A DNA stretch of 64,000 nucleotides from Alphaproteobacteria bacterium (GCA_028289425.1 JANQPL010000010.1:42726-106725); one strand, 5' to 3'. Numbered from the stretch's first letter, positions 52,573 through 61,396 are shown. Numbers and translations are program-made. The notes: generated from the letters alone by a model not told the origin.

Positions 52573-53907
52573 CTAATGCGGCAGTGTCTCCTGGAAGCGG
52601 ACGGCGCGACCGCCGGCGGCACCGAGGATTTGGTCCTCCCACATGACCTTCCGCCCCCGGATGATCGTGCCTTTGGGCCAGCCGGTCACTTCTTTGCCGT
52701 TAAAAGGCGTCCATCCGCACTTCGACGCAATCCAGTCATTGGTGATGACACGCTTTTGTTTCATATCGACCACGGTGATGTCGGCGTCATAGCCCACCGC
52801 CAGGCGCCCTTTCCCCGCAATGCCAAACAATCGTTGGGGACCGTGACACACAAGATCCACCAGACGCTCCAGGCCCAAGCGCCCGGCATTCACGTGGTCC
52901 AGCATAACGGGCACAAAGGTTTGCACACCGGGCATGCCGGATGGCGATTTGGGGTAGGCCTGTTCTTTTTCGTGCTTGAGATGCGGCGCATGATCGGTGG
53001 CAACCACATCGACAACGCCTTGCGCCACCGCGTTCCACAAACCTTCGCGATGCCGCGCTTCCCGGATCGGCGGATTCATCTGCGCGAACGTGCCGAGTTC
53101 GTCATAACAGTCAGGCGCCGACAGGGTGAGGTGCTGGGGCGTGGCTTCCACCGACGCAATATCTTTGTGCTGGGCCAGGATCGGCAGTTCTTCCGCCGTA
53201 GAAATATGCAGCACGTGGATCCGGCGCCCTTCTTCCCGAGCAAGCTTCAACAGGCGCTTGGTGCACATGACAGCGGCTTCCACATCGCGCCAGACGGGAT
53301 GTGTTGATACGTCACCAAACACCGCAAGCTCGCGCCGTTCCCGCAGACGAAATTCGTCTTCGGAATGAAAGGCGGCGCGCCGCCGCCCATGACGCAACAC
53401 ATGGCGCACCCCTTCATCATCGGCCACTAGCAGTGTGCCGGTGGACGACCCCATGAACACTTTCACGCCGCAGGCGCCCGGCAAGCTTTCCAATTCCGGA
53501 AGTTGCTCGGCATTTTCCGCAGTACCCCCCACATAAAACGCAAAGTCGCAAAACATCCGGTCGGTGCCGCGCCGCACTTTGTCGGCCAGCGCTTCCGGCG
53601 TCGTGGTGGTGGGTTTGGTATTGGGCATTTCGAAGACAGCCGTCACGCCGCCCAGTACAGCCGCGCGGGAGCCGGCCTCCAGATCCTCTTTTTCCTCCAG
53701 GCCCGGTTCGCGCATATGAACCTGGGTGTCGATCACGCCAGGCAGAATATGCAGACCGGTGGCGTCGATCACCTCGCCGCCCTGGGCCGCGTCGAGCTTG
53801 CCGAGGAATGCAATCTTCCCGTCTTTCACGCCCACATCGGCCTGATGGATACCGTCTTGGTTGACGCATGTGCCGCCGGTCAGAATGAGATCATAGGTGT
53901 CAGCCAT
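52573..53907 (-). CDS. pyrC: Dihydroorotase class I family protein
   Basis: A 444-residue amidohydrolase of the dihydroorotase family, which closes or opens the ring in pyrimidine synthesis (carbamoyl-aspartate to dihydroorotate). The bridging carboxylated lysine lies in GVKVFMGSSTG, further ligands in RAAFHSEDEFR and IHVLHISTAEE, and the catalytic aspartate in VVATDHAPHLKHEKE. The usual HxH metal pair reads Gln62-Val-His64 (VIDTQVHMREPG), so the first histidine is replaced. I recall the same Gln in other alphaproteobacterial members. Either the metal site tolerates Gln or the protein is a structural partner. The start at 53907 overlaps the glycosyltransferase gene by 8 bp; 53916 is possible. 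Confidence 0.82.
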   Translation of the reverse strand: MADTYDLILTGGTCVNQDGIHQADVGVKDGKIAFLGKLDAAQGGEVIDATGLHILPGVIDTQVHMREPGLEEKEDLEAGSRAAVLGGVTAVFEMPNTKPTTTTPEALADKVRRGTDRMFCDFAFYVGGTAENAEQLPELESLPGACGVKVFMGSSTGTLLVADDEGVRHVLRHGRRRAAFHSEDEFRLRERRELAVFGDVSTHPVWRDVEAAVMCTKRLLKLAREEGRRIHVLHISTAEELPILAQHKDIASVEATPQHLTLSAPDCYDELGTFAQMNPPIREARHREGLWNAVAQGVVDVVATDHAPHLKHEKEQAYPKSPSGMPGVQTFVPVMLDHVNAGRLGLERLVDLVCHGPQRLFGIAGKGRLAVGYDADITVVDMKQKRVITNDWIASKCGWTPFNGKEVTGWPKGTIIRGRKVMWEDQILGAAGGRAVRFQETLPH

Positions 53908-54868
53908 GGCTCGCATTGCTTTCTTGTGTGTGTTGAAGAAGGGTCGTGATCGATTGTTCCACCTGGTCGACGGTCAGGCCGCCCATATAGCTTACGTCCT
54001 TCCGGTGATCGAAGTCGGCATTATTAACGATGGCATCAAAGCTTTCAGCACGTACTACGATACATTTTTCCCCCCATGGGGCGTAGAGCTTGTCAGGGCT
54101 GGGGCCGAACAATCCGACGGTGGGCACCTTGGCCGCCGCCGCCAGGTGCATGAGACCGGAGTCATTGCCGACGAAAAAATCACATCGCGCAAGGCAGGCA
54201 TAAGCGGTCGGCAGATCCAGTTTCCCGACAAGATCGATCACGACGGTGTCGCCGAGCCCTTCGAAGAGGGGTGCCGCCATCTCTTCCTCGCCGGGCCCGC
54301 CGAAGACGACCACAGACGATTTTTCGAAGGCCCCGCCCTCTTTCGTCAGCCGGCGGACGAGTTCTACGAAGCGGTCTGCAGGCCAGCGTTTCCCGATCCA
54401 ATTTGCGGTGGGACAGATCGCCAAGAACGGACCGCCGCCTTTCAAAATTGCGTCGGCCTTTGCATCGTAAAATGGGTCCAACTGCAACCGCGGATCCGCG
54501 GGCGGATCGACACCCAACGCTTGGGAAAGGGTGACCACCTTGTGCGCCGCCCCTTTGGAGCGGCCCGCAACGTATCGTCTCTTCGCCAGCAACACCCAGT
54601 TAATTGCAGAGCCGCGCAGATCCACTACCACATCCCAGAAGCGCGTTACTGTTTTGGACCAGAGCTCAAACCAGTGACCGGCATATTTCTGCTTCTGAAG
54701 GGCGATCACTTCGTCAACGTCCGGCATGGCCGTGAAGAGTGGCGCCACCACGGGACCGCACGCCACGGTGACGGACGCGCCCGGGTGCCGGTCAATCAAA
54801 TGACTCATGACACCCGTTGACAGGACGGCATCGCCGATGCGGGTTGAAGTGATGAAGAGAATGCGCAA
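53900..54868 (-). CDS. GT9-family glycosyltransferase (heptosyltransferase-like)
   Basis: A 322-residue protein of glycosyltransferase family 9, which includes the ADP-heptose:LPS transferases WaaC/WaaF. Motifs: ILFITSTRIGDAVLSTGVM at the N-terminus, FLAICPTANWIGKRWPADRFVEL in the donor domain, VVVFGGPGEEEMAAPLFEGL and CDFFVGNDSGLMHLAAAAKVPTVGLFGPSPD. It is likely involved in assembly of a cell-surface glycan on the cytoplasmic side of the inner membrane. The start is a TTG at 54868 preceded by GGACATACC. The dihydroorotase-family gene overlaps its end; there is no obvious functional link. Confidence 0.85.
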   Translation of the reverse strand: MRILFITSTRIGDAVLSTGVMSHLIDRHPGASVTVACGPVVAPLFTAMPDVDEVIALQKQKYAGHWFELWSKTVTRFWDVVVDLRGSAINWVLLAKRRYVAGRSKGAAHKVVTLSQALGVDPPADPRLQLDPFYDAKADAILKGGGPFLAICPTANWIGKRWPADRFVELVRRLTKEGGAFEKSSVVVFGGPGEEEMAAPLFEGLGDTVVIDLVGKLDLPTAYACLARCDFFVGNDSGLMHLAAAAKVPTVGLFGPSPDKLYAPWGEKCIVVRAESFDAIVNNADFDHRKDVSYMGGLTVDQVEQSITTLLQHTQESNASHG

Positions 54869-54967
54869 ATGGTATGTCCAGACTTTTGGGCAGAACGCCT
54901 GAACGGCTTATAGGAAGACTGTGGCCGTTTGTGAACTGCGCACCGCTTTGAACCCAGAAAGACAGCC

Positions 54968-55858
54968 ATGACCGCTTTTGCCCACACCCTCCTTGAGAAC
55001 CGGTCGATCCTAAAGATCGGCGGCCCCGAAAAGCGGGACTTCCTGCAGGGGCTGATTACCAATGACGTGGAACAGATTTCACCGGAACGGGCCATCTATG
55101 CCGCTCTTTTGACGCCGCAGGGCAAGATTTTGGCCGATTTCTTCTTGGCGGAGCACAACGAAGACTTCGTGCTGGACTGTGATGCGGCCATGGCGGCCAA
55201 CCTGCTGAAGCGGCTTACCATGTACAAACTGCGTGCTCAGGTGACGATCGAACCATTGCCCAACTGGAAAGTGGCAGTCTTGTTTGGCGATGGGGCCGAA
55301 AATGCCGGCAGTCTTGCCGGGGAGGCGGGCCAAACCGTCAGCTCAGACGGTGGCCTTGTGTTTATTGATCCCCGATATGCAGCCTTGGGCGTTCGCTTAA
55401 TGGGCGTTGATCCCCTCTCGTTGGTGCCCGACAAAGGAAAGGAAGCAACCGCTGACGACTACTTGGCGCATCGGTTGGATCTGGGTGTCGCCGAAGGGCC
55501 CCAGGAGCTTGGGACCGAGCAGATGTTTGCCCTGGAAGCCAATCTGGCGGAACTGAACGGCGTCGATTTCAAGAAGGGCTGCTATGTGGGCCAAGAACTC
55601 ACCGCACGGATGAAACACAAGACCACGCTCAGAAAACGCATCGTGCCCCTGGTGGCCGACAAAGCGGTGCCGGCGGCGCCGGCGCCCATCGTCGCGGGGG
55701 ATCGGGAAATCGGCACCGTGTGTGCGGCCAGCGCTGACAAGGCGCTTGGCCTGCTGCGTCTCGACCGCCTTGAGGAATCCCAGAGCGCAGGTCTGCCGGT
55801 GCAGGTAGGTGATGCCCGTGTCACCCCGCAAAACCCGCCCTGGCTCGACATTGTTTAG
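54968..55858 (+). CDS. ygfZ: Folate-binding protein YgfZ
   Basis: A 296-residue GcvT-like protein that supports iron-sulfur cluster assembly or repair (MiaB and other radical SAM proteins) with tetrahydrofolate. The defining motif KGCYVGQELTARMKHK is present with its cysteine. The N-terminal LQGLITNDV and the RLDLGVAEGPQEL-type loop fit the family. It has a normal length. ATG at 54968 follows GAAAGACAGCC. The tag gene is 24 bp downstream on the same strand and probably in the same transcript. Confidence 0.93.
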   Translation: MTAFAHTLLENRSILKIGGPEKRDFLQGLITNDVEQISPERAIYAALLTPQGKILADFFLAEHNEDFVLDCDAAMAANLLKRLTMYKLRAQVTIEPLPNWKVAVLFGDGAENAGSLAGEAGQTVSSDGGLVFIDPRYAALGVRLMGVDPLSLVPDKGKEATADDYLAHRLDLGVAEGPQELGTEQMFALEANLAELNGVDFKKGCYVGQELTARMKHKTTLRKRIVPLVADKAVPAAPAPIVAGDREIGTVCAASADKALGLLRLDRLEESQSAGLPVQVGDARVTPQNPPWLDIV

Positions 55859-55882
55859 CAGGCCGTCCAGCGAGACCCTTTA

Positions 55883-56479
55883 ATGCCGAAAGAAATAACC
55901 CGATGCAGCTGGCCCGGCACCGCCGACGATTATGTGCTCTATCACGACGAAGAATGGGGCGTGCCTGAATGGGATGACCGGGCCCTGTTTGAAAAACTGA
56001 CTCTGGACGGATTCCAAGCCGGCTTGTCGTGGATCACGATCCTGCGCAAGCGCGACAATTTCAGGAAGGCGTTTGACGGCTTCGACCCCGAAAAGATTGC
56101 CCGCTACAGGCCGGCCAAAGTAGAGCGCCTGCTGAAGGATGCGGGCATCATCCGCCATCGGGGAAAGATCGAAGCGACCATCGGCAATGCCCGCGCCTAT
56201 TTGGACATCATGAACCAGGACGGCGGCTTCTCACATTTTCTGTGGGACTTTGTGGATGGTGCGCCCATCGTCAATTCATGGAAAACCATGAAACAGGTGC
56301 CTGTGGCGACCGATGAAAGCAAGGCCATGTCCAAGGCCCTGAAGGCCAAGGGCTTCAAATTCTGCGGGCCAACCATCACCTATGCGTTTATGCAGGCGGT
56401 GGGCATGGTGAACGACCACATGGTTGGTTGTTTTCGTCACAAACAGTGCCAGAAACTGGCCAAAACGGGCCGCCCTTAG
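55883..56479 (+). CDS. tag: DNA-3-methyladenine glycosylase I
   Basis: A 198-residue base-excision repair enzyme that removes 3-methyladenine from alkylated DNA. The Tag fold is seen in RCSWPGTADDYVLYHDEEWG, AGLSWITILRKRDNFRKAFDG and NSWKTMKQVPVATDESKAMS. The structural zinc site has Cys8, His21, and the C-terminal His and Cys in NDHMVGCFRHKQC. The glutamate that precedes GxQAGLSW in E. coli Tag (Glu38, contacts the base) is Asp42 here (TLDGFQAGLSW). The enzyme acts in the cytoplasm. It follows ygfZ by 24 bp. Confidence 0.92.
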   Translation: MPKEITRCSWPGTADDYVLYHDEEWGVPEWDDRALFEKLTLDGFQAGLSWITILRKRDNFRKAFDGFDPEKIARYRPAKVERLLKDAGIIRHRGKIEATIGNARAYLDIMNQDGGFSHFLWDFVDGAPIVNSWKTMKQVPVATDESKAMSKALKAKGFKFCGPTITYAFMQAVGMVNDHMVGCFRHKQCQKLAKTGRP

Positions 56480-56633
56480 CCACCGCACGGGATCGTTAAC
56501 TTTTTGCGCAACAGAATGGTGGCGATAGATTTTTGCGGTCGAAATGCTTGTTGCTTGGAATTCGCCGAAGAACTGAACTAATTTAGGGGCCAATCGCGCC
56601 GATCCAGGCACATTTTTAGGGTGGAGTAACGTG

Positions 56634-57755
56634 ATGGGAATAGCCATCAGCGGCACCGGCCTTTACACGCCGGCCCAATCGATTTCGAACGAAGAACTTG
56701 TGGAAGCCTTCAACGCCTACGTTCGAAAATTCAACGACCAGAATAAAGACGCGATCGCCAAGGGCGAGGTAGAAGCCCTTCAGGAATCAAGCGTCGAATT
56801 CATCGAAAAGGCCAGCGGCATAAAAGCCCGATATGTGGTGGAAAAAGAGCACACGCTCGACCCCGACATCATGTGTCCACGTTTCCCGGAACGCTCCAAC
56901 GACGAATTGTCCATCTTGGCGGAGATGGGTGTTCTTGCCGCGCGCGATGCCATGAAAGCCGCCGACAAAACCGCAGATGATATCGACGCCGTCCTTGTGG
57001 CCTGTTCAAATTTGCAGCGCGCTTATCCGGCCATTTCCATCGAAGTGCAGGATGCGCTCGGTATCGACGGCTTCGGCTTCGACATGAACGTGGCGTGTTC
57101 GTCGGCCACCTTTGGCATTCAGGCAGCCGCCGACATGATCAGCGCCGGCAATGCTCGATCAATCCTGGTGGTGAACCCTGAGATCTGCACAGGGCACCTA
57201 AACTTCCGCGACCGCGACAGCCATTTCATTTTCGGCGACGTGGCAACCGCGGTGGTTCTGGAAGACGAAGAGGTTGTAAAAACAAGGGATAGTTTCAAAA
57301 TCCTCGGAACACGCCTCAAGACGTCCTTCTCCAACAACATCCGAAACAATTTCGGTTTCTTGAACCGCACCGCGCCGGAAACGGCGGGCGACAAAGACAA
57401 GCTGTTCGTCCAGGAAGGCCGAAAGGTGTTCAAGGAAGTGGTGCCGCTGGTATCCGACATGATCGTCAGCCATTTGGAAGATTTGGGCAAAAGCGCACAC
57501 GACCTCAAACGCATGTGGCTGCACCAGGCCAACAAGAACATGAACGATCTGATCAGCCGCAAGGTGCTGGGCCACGACCCGGACAAGGATCAAGCGCCGG
57601 TCATTTTGGATGAATATGCCAACACCAGTTCGGCGGGGTCGATCATCGCCTTCCACAAATACAAATCCGATATGGGCGTGGGTGATTTGGGGCTGATCTG
57701 TTCTTTCGGCGCCGGTTATTCCGCCGGTACGGTGGTTGTCGAAAAAATCTCGTGA
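56634..57755 (+). CDS. Beta-ketoacyl-ACP synthase III-like (FabH family)
   Basis: A 373-residue thiolase-fold condensing enzyme. The catalytic triad is visible: Cys155 in [13 protein letters not shown], His in [11 protein letters not shown], and Asn in [12 protein letters not shown]. Compared with ordinary FabH of about 320 residues, extra sequence is inserted after residue 29 ([20 protein letters not shown]), before SGIKARYV, which corresponds to the RTGI region. This longer form recalls Pseudomonas PA3286-type enzymes that accept longer acyl-CoA primers, but that is a memory-based comparison. It probably starts fatty-acid synthesis from an acyl-CoA or makes a specialised product. ATG at 56634 has GGAG 7 nt upstream. 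A 154-bp gap follows tag. Confidence 0.88.
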   Translation: MGIAISGTGLYTPAQSISNEELVEAFNAYVRKFNDQNKDAIAKGEVEALQESSVEFIEKASGIKARYVVEKEHTLDPDIMCPRFPERSNDELSILAEMGVLAARDAMKAADKTADDIDAVLVACSNLQRAYPAISIEVQDALGIDGFGFDMNVACSSATFGIQAAADMISAGNARSILVVNPEICTGHLNFRDRDSHFIFGDVATAVVLEDEEVVKTRDSFKILGTRLKTSFSNNIRNNFGFLNRTAPETAGDKDKLFVQEGRKVFKEVVPLVSDMIVSHLEDLGKSAHDLKRMWLHQANKNMNDLISRKVLGHDPDKDQAPVILDEYANTSSAGSIIAFHKYKSDMGVGDLGLICSFGAGYSAGTVVVEKIS

Positions 57756-57814
57756 ACCGATTGGATTTCTTTCATTTTCCGATCTCGGAACTTTAGCAAT
57801 CTGGACAGGACTTT

Positions 57815-58402
57815 ATGGCCAAGCAGCCCCCTAAGCGCGCCTGGCAGCGGATGCTGAGTGGCCGCAGGTTGGATCTGCTTGATCCCTCGCCACTCGACAT
57901 CGAACTGCAAGACATCGCCCACGGGCTCGCCCGCGTGGCCCGCTGGAACGGCCAGACGGTCGGCGATCACGCGTTCTCGGTGGCTCAGCACTCGCTGCTG
58001 GTGGAACAGCTGTGCGGCCGCATGAAGCCCAAATGGCCCAAGAAATGGCGGCGCGCGGCCCTTCTGCACGATGCCCCCGAATATGTGGTCGGCGATTTGA
58101 TCAGCCCGTTCAAGGCGGCCATCGGCACCGGCTACAAATCGCTGGAAAACAGGCTGCTCAGCGCCATCCATATGCGCTTCGGCCTGCCGGCGCGCTTGCC
58201 GGAGGACGTCATCAAAACCATCAAACGGGCAGACGGCATAGCGGCCTATTTGGAAGCCACACAACTTGCCGGTTTTTCCCACACCGAAGCGCGAAAATTC
58301 TTCGTCAGTTCAAAATTCGCCGAGGGCATCAAACTAAAGGGTCTTGAGATTCCGAAAGTTGAATCCATTTTTATTAGACAATTCAATTTGTTAAGAGATT
58401 AA
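57815..58402 (+). CDS. HD-domain hydrolase (YfbR-like)
   Basis: A 195-residue HD protein. The metal ligands are in VGDHAFSVAQHSLLVEQL, the HD pair is in RAALLHDAPEYVVGDLISPFK, and the last Asp is in TIKRADGIAAYLEATQL. The set resembles YfbR 5'-deoxynucleotidase and related nucleotide hydrolases. Cytoplasmic. ATG at 57815 has AGGA 4 nt upstream. It lies 59 bp after the FabH-like gene and 125 bp before the phosphatase-like gene on the same strand. The physiological nucleotide is unknown. Confidence 0.85.
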   Translation: MAKQPPKRAWQRMLSGRRLDLLDPSPLDIELQDIAHGLARVARWNGQTVGDHAFSVAQHSLLVEQLCGRMKPKWPKKWRRAALLHDAPEYVVGDLISPFKAAIGTGYKSLENRLLSAIHMRFGLPARLPEDVIKTIKRADGIAAYLEATQLAGFSHTEARKFFVSSKFAEGIKLKGLEIPKVESIFIRQFNLLRD

Positions 58403-58483
58403 GTTTCGACCTTAGTTTGGGTCAGGCACCGGCGGCTTCCCTTTACAGAGGTGAAACAGGAATCGTTTACCGATAGTCGCAGC

Positions 58484-58489
58484 TATAAT
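58484..58489 (+). promoter_or_regulatory. TATAAT -10 candidate before the phosphatase/nrtR genes
   Basis: A perfect TATAAT lies 39 bp before the phosphatase-like start. No good -35 element is found at the usual 16-18 bp distance, so this is a weak call. It would give a transcript covering the phosphatase-like gene and nrtR. Confidence 0.3.
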
Positions 58490-58527
58490 GAGAACCGCTC
58501 GTGTGCGAGTCGAAGACGGAGGACTGG

Positions 58528-59043
58528 ATGATCTATGTGTGCCCTTTGAGTGCGGTGGGAGATGTGATCGATGCTGCCGCGCCGTCACACATGGTCAGCC
58601 TGCTCGATCCGGAAACAATGATCTCGACACCGGCGGAGATTGCCGCCGACAAACATTTGCAGCTTGGCGTCAATGATATCGCCCGCCACGATCCGGATCT
58701 TGTGCCGCCGGCCCACGACCACATAGAAGCCTTGCTGAACTTCGTCGATTCCTGGACCACCGAAGCGCCGATCCTTATTCACTGCTGGGCCGGCATCAGC
58801 CGCTCGACCGCGGCCGCACTCATCACCCAATGCCAGCTCAACCAATCGGCCAGCGAGGCCGGCTTGGCCGCCGTCATGCGCGCGGCAGCCCCTCATGCCC
58901 ACCCCAACCGGCTGATGATCAAAATTGCCGACGAGCTGATGGGCCGGAACGGACGCCTTATCGACGCGGTGGAACAAATGGGTCCGGGGCAAATCACGTG
59001 GGAAGGTGAAGTGTTTTCCGTGCCGGTCTATCCGGAAGTGTGA
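58528..59043 (+). CDS. Tyrosine-phosphatase-like protein
   Basis: A 171-residue protein with the Cys-based phosphatase P-loop HCWAGISRST: His85, catalytic Cys86 and Arg92. The spacing HCxxGxSRS fits dual-specificity and protein tyrosine phosphatases. ATG at 58528 has GGAGG 5 nt upstream. Its stop lies 4 bp before the nrtR start, so the two are almost certainly co-transcribed and perhaps translationally coupled. Target protein or phospholipid is unknown. The remainder of the sequence is not closely similar to any family I can name, although the type is common in Alphaproteobacteria as a predicted protein tyrosine phosphatase. Confidence 0.8.
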   Translation: MIYVCPLSAVGDVIDAAAPSHMVSLLDPETMISTPAEIAADKHLQLGVNDIARHDPDLVPPAHDHIEALLNFVDSWTTEAPILIHCWAGISRSTAAALITQCQLNQSASEAGLAAVMRAAAPHAHPNRLMIKIADELMGRNGRLIDAVEQMGPGQITWEGEVFSVPVYPEV

Positions 59044-59047
59044 AGGC

Positions 59048-60142
59048 ATGCCGTCACGCCGAAAACAACAGGCCAAAGATACTGCCACTGTGATCGACTT
59101 CGCCCAACGTGGCGCCGTCCATACGGCGGATGATCATTCGACCGCTGTTACCATCGGCCTCAACGCGGCGATCGTCGCTGTGTCCGACGAGGTTCCCCAA
59201 GTCACTGTGGTGCGCCGACCGGGCGAACGCTCCTCCGGCGATGCGGACGCGCCTGACGATAGCGACGGCTTGCCCTTCGGCCCGTTCGAACCGGCGCAAC
59301 ACAGAACGCTCGAACTGGGCCTGCGCACCTGGGTGGACGAACAGACGGGATTGACGCTCGGCTATACGGAGCAACTTTACACTTTCGGGGATCGCGGCCG
59401 CCACGCGGCCGACGGCGACCATAGCCCGCAAGTGGTGTCGATCGGTTATCTGGCCCTGACAGATGAAACCGACTTGGCCAGCGGCACGGATACCGTCTGG
59501 CAGCCCTGGTACCAATACTTCCCGTGGGAGGATTGGCGTAGCGGCGAGCCGGATCTCATCCGGTCCGTGATCCACCCTCTGTTGAAGAAATGGTCCAAAG
59601 AAGCGCCTGACCGGGCTGGCCAACGGCAGCGCTGGGACAGGGCGTGCCAGTGTTTCGGGTTCGAAACGTCCCGTTGGGACGAAGAAAAGGTCCTTGAGCG
59701 TTACGAGCTGCTCTATGAGGCGGGGCTGGTGTTTGAAGCCCAGCGGGACCGGCCGCACCTGCACGCCGACAAGATTGACATGGTGCGGCCCCCGCTTGGC
59801 GCGCCCATGATCCACGACCACCGGCGCATTTTGGCGACGGCCATGGGGCGGCTGCGCGGCAAGCTAAAATACCGCCCGGTGGTGTTCGAGCTGATGCCCG
59901 CCGCTTTCACGCTGCTGGAGCTCCAACGCACCGTGGAAGCGATTTCCGGCGTCCGCATCCACAAGCAGAACTTCCGCCGGCTTTTGGAGAAGGGTGGATT
60001 GGTAGAATCAACTGGAGAAGTTTCTACCAAAACAGGTGGCCGCCCGGCGGCGCTTTTCCGGTTCCGCCGCGAAGTCTTGCGGGAACGCCCGGCCCCCGGC
60101 GTAAAGCTCCCGTCTCGCGGTCCACGGATAAAAAGCCCGTAA
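59048..60142 (+). CDS. nrtR: NrtR-type NAD-responsive transcriptional regulator
   Basis: A 364-residue protein with a degenerate Nudix domain followed by a winged-helix domain. The Nudix part carries [18 protein letters not shown] where the catalytic box would be, with the metal-binding glutamates mostly lost, then [13 protein letters not shown], a hallmark of NrtR. The C-terminal winged helix contains [32 protein letters not shown] and [12 protein letters not shown], as in known NrtR proteins. NrtR represses NAD-biosynthesis genes and is released by ADP-ribose. It sits directly before nadABC, and two matching palindromes lie in the nadA promoter region. ATG at 59048 is inferred; its ribosome site is weak. 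Confidence 0.9.
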   Translation: MPSRRKQQAKDTATVIDFAQRGAVHTADDHSTAVTIGLNAAIVAVSDEVPQVTVVRRPGERSSGDADAPDDSDGLPFGPFEPAQHRTLELGLRTWVDEQTGLTLGYTEQLYTFGDRGRHAADGDHSPQVVSIGYLALTDETDLASGTDTVWQPWYQYFPWEDWRSGEPDLIRSVIHPLLKKWSKEAPDRAGQRQRWDRACQCFGFETSRWDEEKVLERYELLYEAGLVFEAQRDRPHLHADKIDMVRPPLGAPMIHDHRRILATAMGRLRGKLKYRPVVFELMPAAFTLLELQRTVEAISGVRIHKQNFRRLLEKGGLVESTGEVSTKTGGRPAALFRFRREVLRERPAPGVKLPSRGPRIKSP

Positions 60143-60195
60143 TTCTGCGGTTTTTCAGTGTTTCTGGCAAAAAAGCGGTTTTAACCCCTTGCCTA

Positions 60196-60226
60196 TTGAC
60201 AAACTAATGCTCAAATGTAGCATAAT
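60196..60226 (+). promoter_or_regulatory. Candidate nadA promoter P1
   Basis: TTGACA at 60196-60201 is a perfect -35 hexamer. CATAAT at 60221-60226 matches the -10 consensus at five of six positions, with a spacer of 19 bp, slightly long. The spacer holds the first 19-bp palindrome, so a bound repressor would block RNA polymerase. A second, weaker promoter (TTGAAC at 60241, TATATA at 60263) lies downstream. Confidence 0.5.
60206..60224. promoter_or_regulatory. Operator copy 1 (putative NrtR site)
   Basis: AATGCT-CAAATGT-AGCATA. Read on the minus strand it is TATGCT-N7-AGCATT, which matches the second copy at 60267 in 15 of 20 positions when one flanking base is included. It lies between the -35 and -10 elements of P1. 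Assignment to NrtR is inferred from its position and from the adjacent nrtR gene. Confidence 0.6.
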
Positions 60227-60233
60227 GAAAGTG

Positions 60234-60256
60234 CCGGTGGTTGAACCGGTTTTTTT
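60234..60256 (+). other. Small hairpin with T-run in the nadA leader
   Basis: CCGGT at 60234-60238 pairs with ACCGG at 60245-60249, followed by seven T. It resembles a weak intrinsic terminator. It could end the phosphatase/nrtR transcript or limit read-through into nadA. The stem is only 5 bp, so this may be chance. Confidence 0.35.
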
Positions 60257-60266
60257 GCGCACTATA

Positions 60267-60285
60267 TATACTCAATATGAGCATA
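60267..60285. promoter_or_regulatory. Operator copy 2 (putative NrtR site)
   Basis: TATACT-CAATATG-AGCATA, an imperfect palindrome with a central CTCA-ATA-TGAG. It lies 61 bp, about six helical turns, from the centre of copy 1 and ends just before the nadA ribosome binding site AAGGAGG (60285-60291). A protein bound here would block transcription start at the downstream promoter or elongation into nadA. Confidence 0.6.
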
Positions 60286-60299
60286 AGGAGGGTGTGACG

Positions 60300-61379
60300 A
60301 TGGCAAACACCTCAGGAAACGGAACCGCCGCAGTGGAGGCCTTGGAATACACACCCGAAGTCGCAAAGGAAATGGCGCCTTTCTACAAGCGCGTCGCCAA
60401 TGTGATTCCCGAAATCGAATGGCCGTTTCACGCGCCTTACATCAAAGCGATCAATGATTTGAAGCGCGAAAAAGGCGCGGTCATTCTCGCCCACAATTAT
60501 CAGACCCCTGAGATTTTTCACGGCGTTGCCGACATTGTCGGCGATTCCTTGCAGCTTGCGAAAGAAGCCGCCAAGGTCGATGCCGACATCATCGTGCAAT
60601 GCGGTGTGCATTTCATGGCGGAAACGTCAAAGCTGCTCAACCCGGACAAGACGGTTCTGATCCCCGACATGCGCGCAGGCTGTTCGCTCGCCGCCTCCAT
60701 CACCGGGCGCGACGTGCGCTTACTGCGCGAAAAATATCCTGGTGTGCCGGTGGTCACTTATGTGAACACGTCAGCGGACGTGAAGGCCGAATCCGACATT
60801 TGCTGCACGTCATCCAATGCCGTGCAAATTGTCGAGAGCTTGGGCGTCGACCGTGTACTGATGATTCCTGACGAGTATCTGGCGCTTAATGTTGCCAAGC
60901 AGACCGATGTGGAAATCATCGCCTGGCATGGCCGTTGTGAAGTTCATGAGCGGTTTAGCGCGGAAGAAATCCGCCAATACCGGGAAGGCCATCCCAACAT
61001 CATCGTGCTGGCCCATCCGGAATGCCCGCCGGAAGTTGTCGAGGAAGCGGATTTTGCAGGCTCCACATCGGCCATGATCAACTATGTGAAAGAAAAGCAG
61101 CCGCGCCAGGTGGTCATGGTGACCGAATGCTCCATGTCCGACAATGTGGCGGCCGAAACCCCCAATGTGGACTTCATTCGTCCCTGCAATCTGTGCCCGC
61201 ATATGAAGCGGATCACTTTGCCCAATATCCTGCACGCGCTGCAGACCATGACCCATGAAGTAACGGTCGATCCGATCGTTGCGGAACGGGCCCGGGCAGC
61301 GGTGGAGGCGATGATCGAGGCGAGTTCTCCCGCCCCTGTCGCCGTGCAATTGGACCACAGACTTCAAGCCAGCGCCTAA
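60300..61379 (+). CDS. nadA: Quinolinate synthase
   Basis: A 359-residue [4Fe-4S] enzyme that condenses iminoaspartate with dihydroxyacetone phosphate to quinolinate in NAD synthesis. The three cluster cysteines are Cys101 in [13 protein letters not shown], one in [10 protein letters not shown], and one in [43 protein letters not shown] and [12 protein letters not shown] are conserved substrate-binding blocks. The start at 60300 has AAGGAGG at 60285-60291; the longer open frame would run back through the operator region. nadB follows 17 bp downstream. Expression is probably repressed by NrtR through the two upstream palindromes. Confidence 0.95.
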   Translation: MANTSGNGTAAVEALEYTPEVAKEMAPFYKRVANVIPEIEWPFHAPYIKAINDLKREKGAVILAHNYQTPEIFHGVADIVGDSLQLAKEAAKVDADIIVQCGVHFMAETSKLLNPDKTVLIPDMRAGCSLAASITGRDVRLLREKYPGVPVVTYVNTSADVKAESDICCTSSNAVQIVESLGVDRVLMIPDEYLALNVAKQTDVEIIAWHGRCEVHERFSAEEIRQYREGHPNIIVLAHPECPPEVVEEADFAGSTSAMINYVKEKQPRQVVMVTECSMSDNVAAETPNVDFIRPCNLCPHMKRITLPNILHALQTMTHEVTVDPIVAERARAAVEAMIEASSPAPVAVQLDHRLQASA

Positions 61380-61396
61380 TCTAGGGACACGCTTCC

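Noticed and set aside
59658..59666. GGTTCGAAA, resembling a tRNA T-loop
   Set aside because: It is inside nrtR, and no acceptor or anticodon stem can be formed around it.
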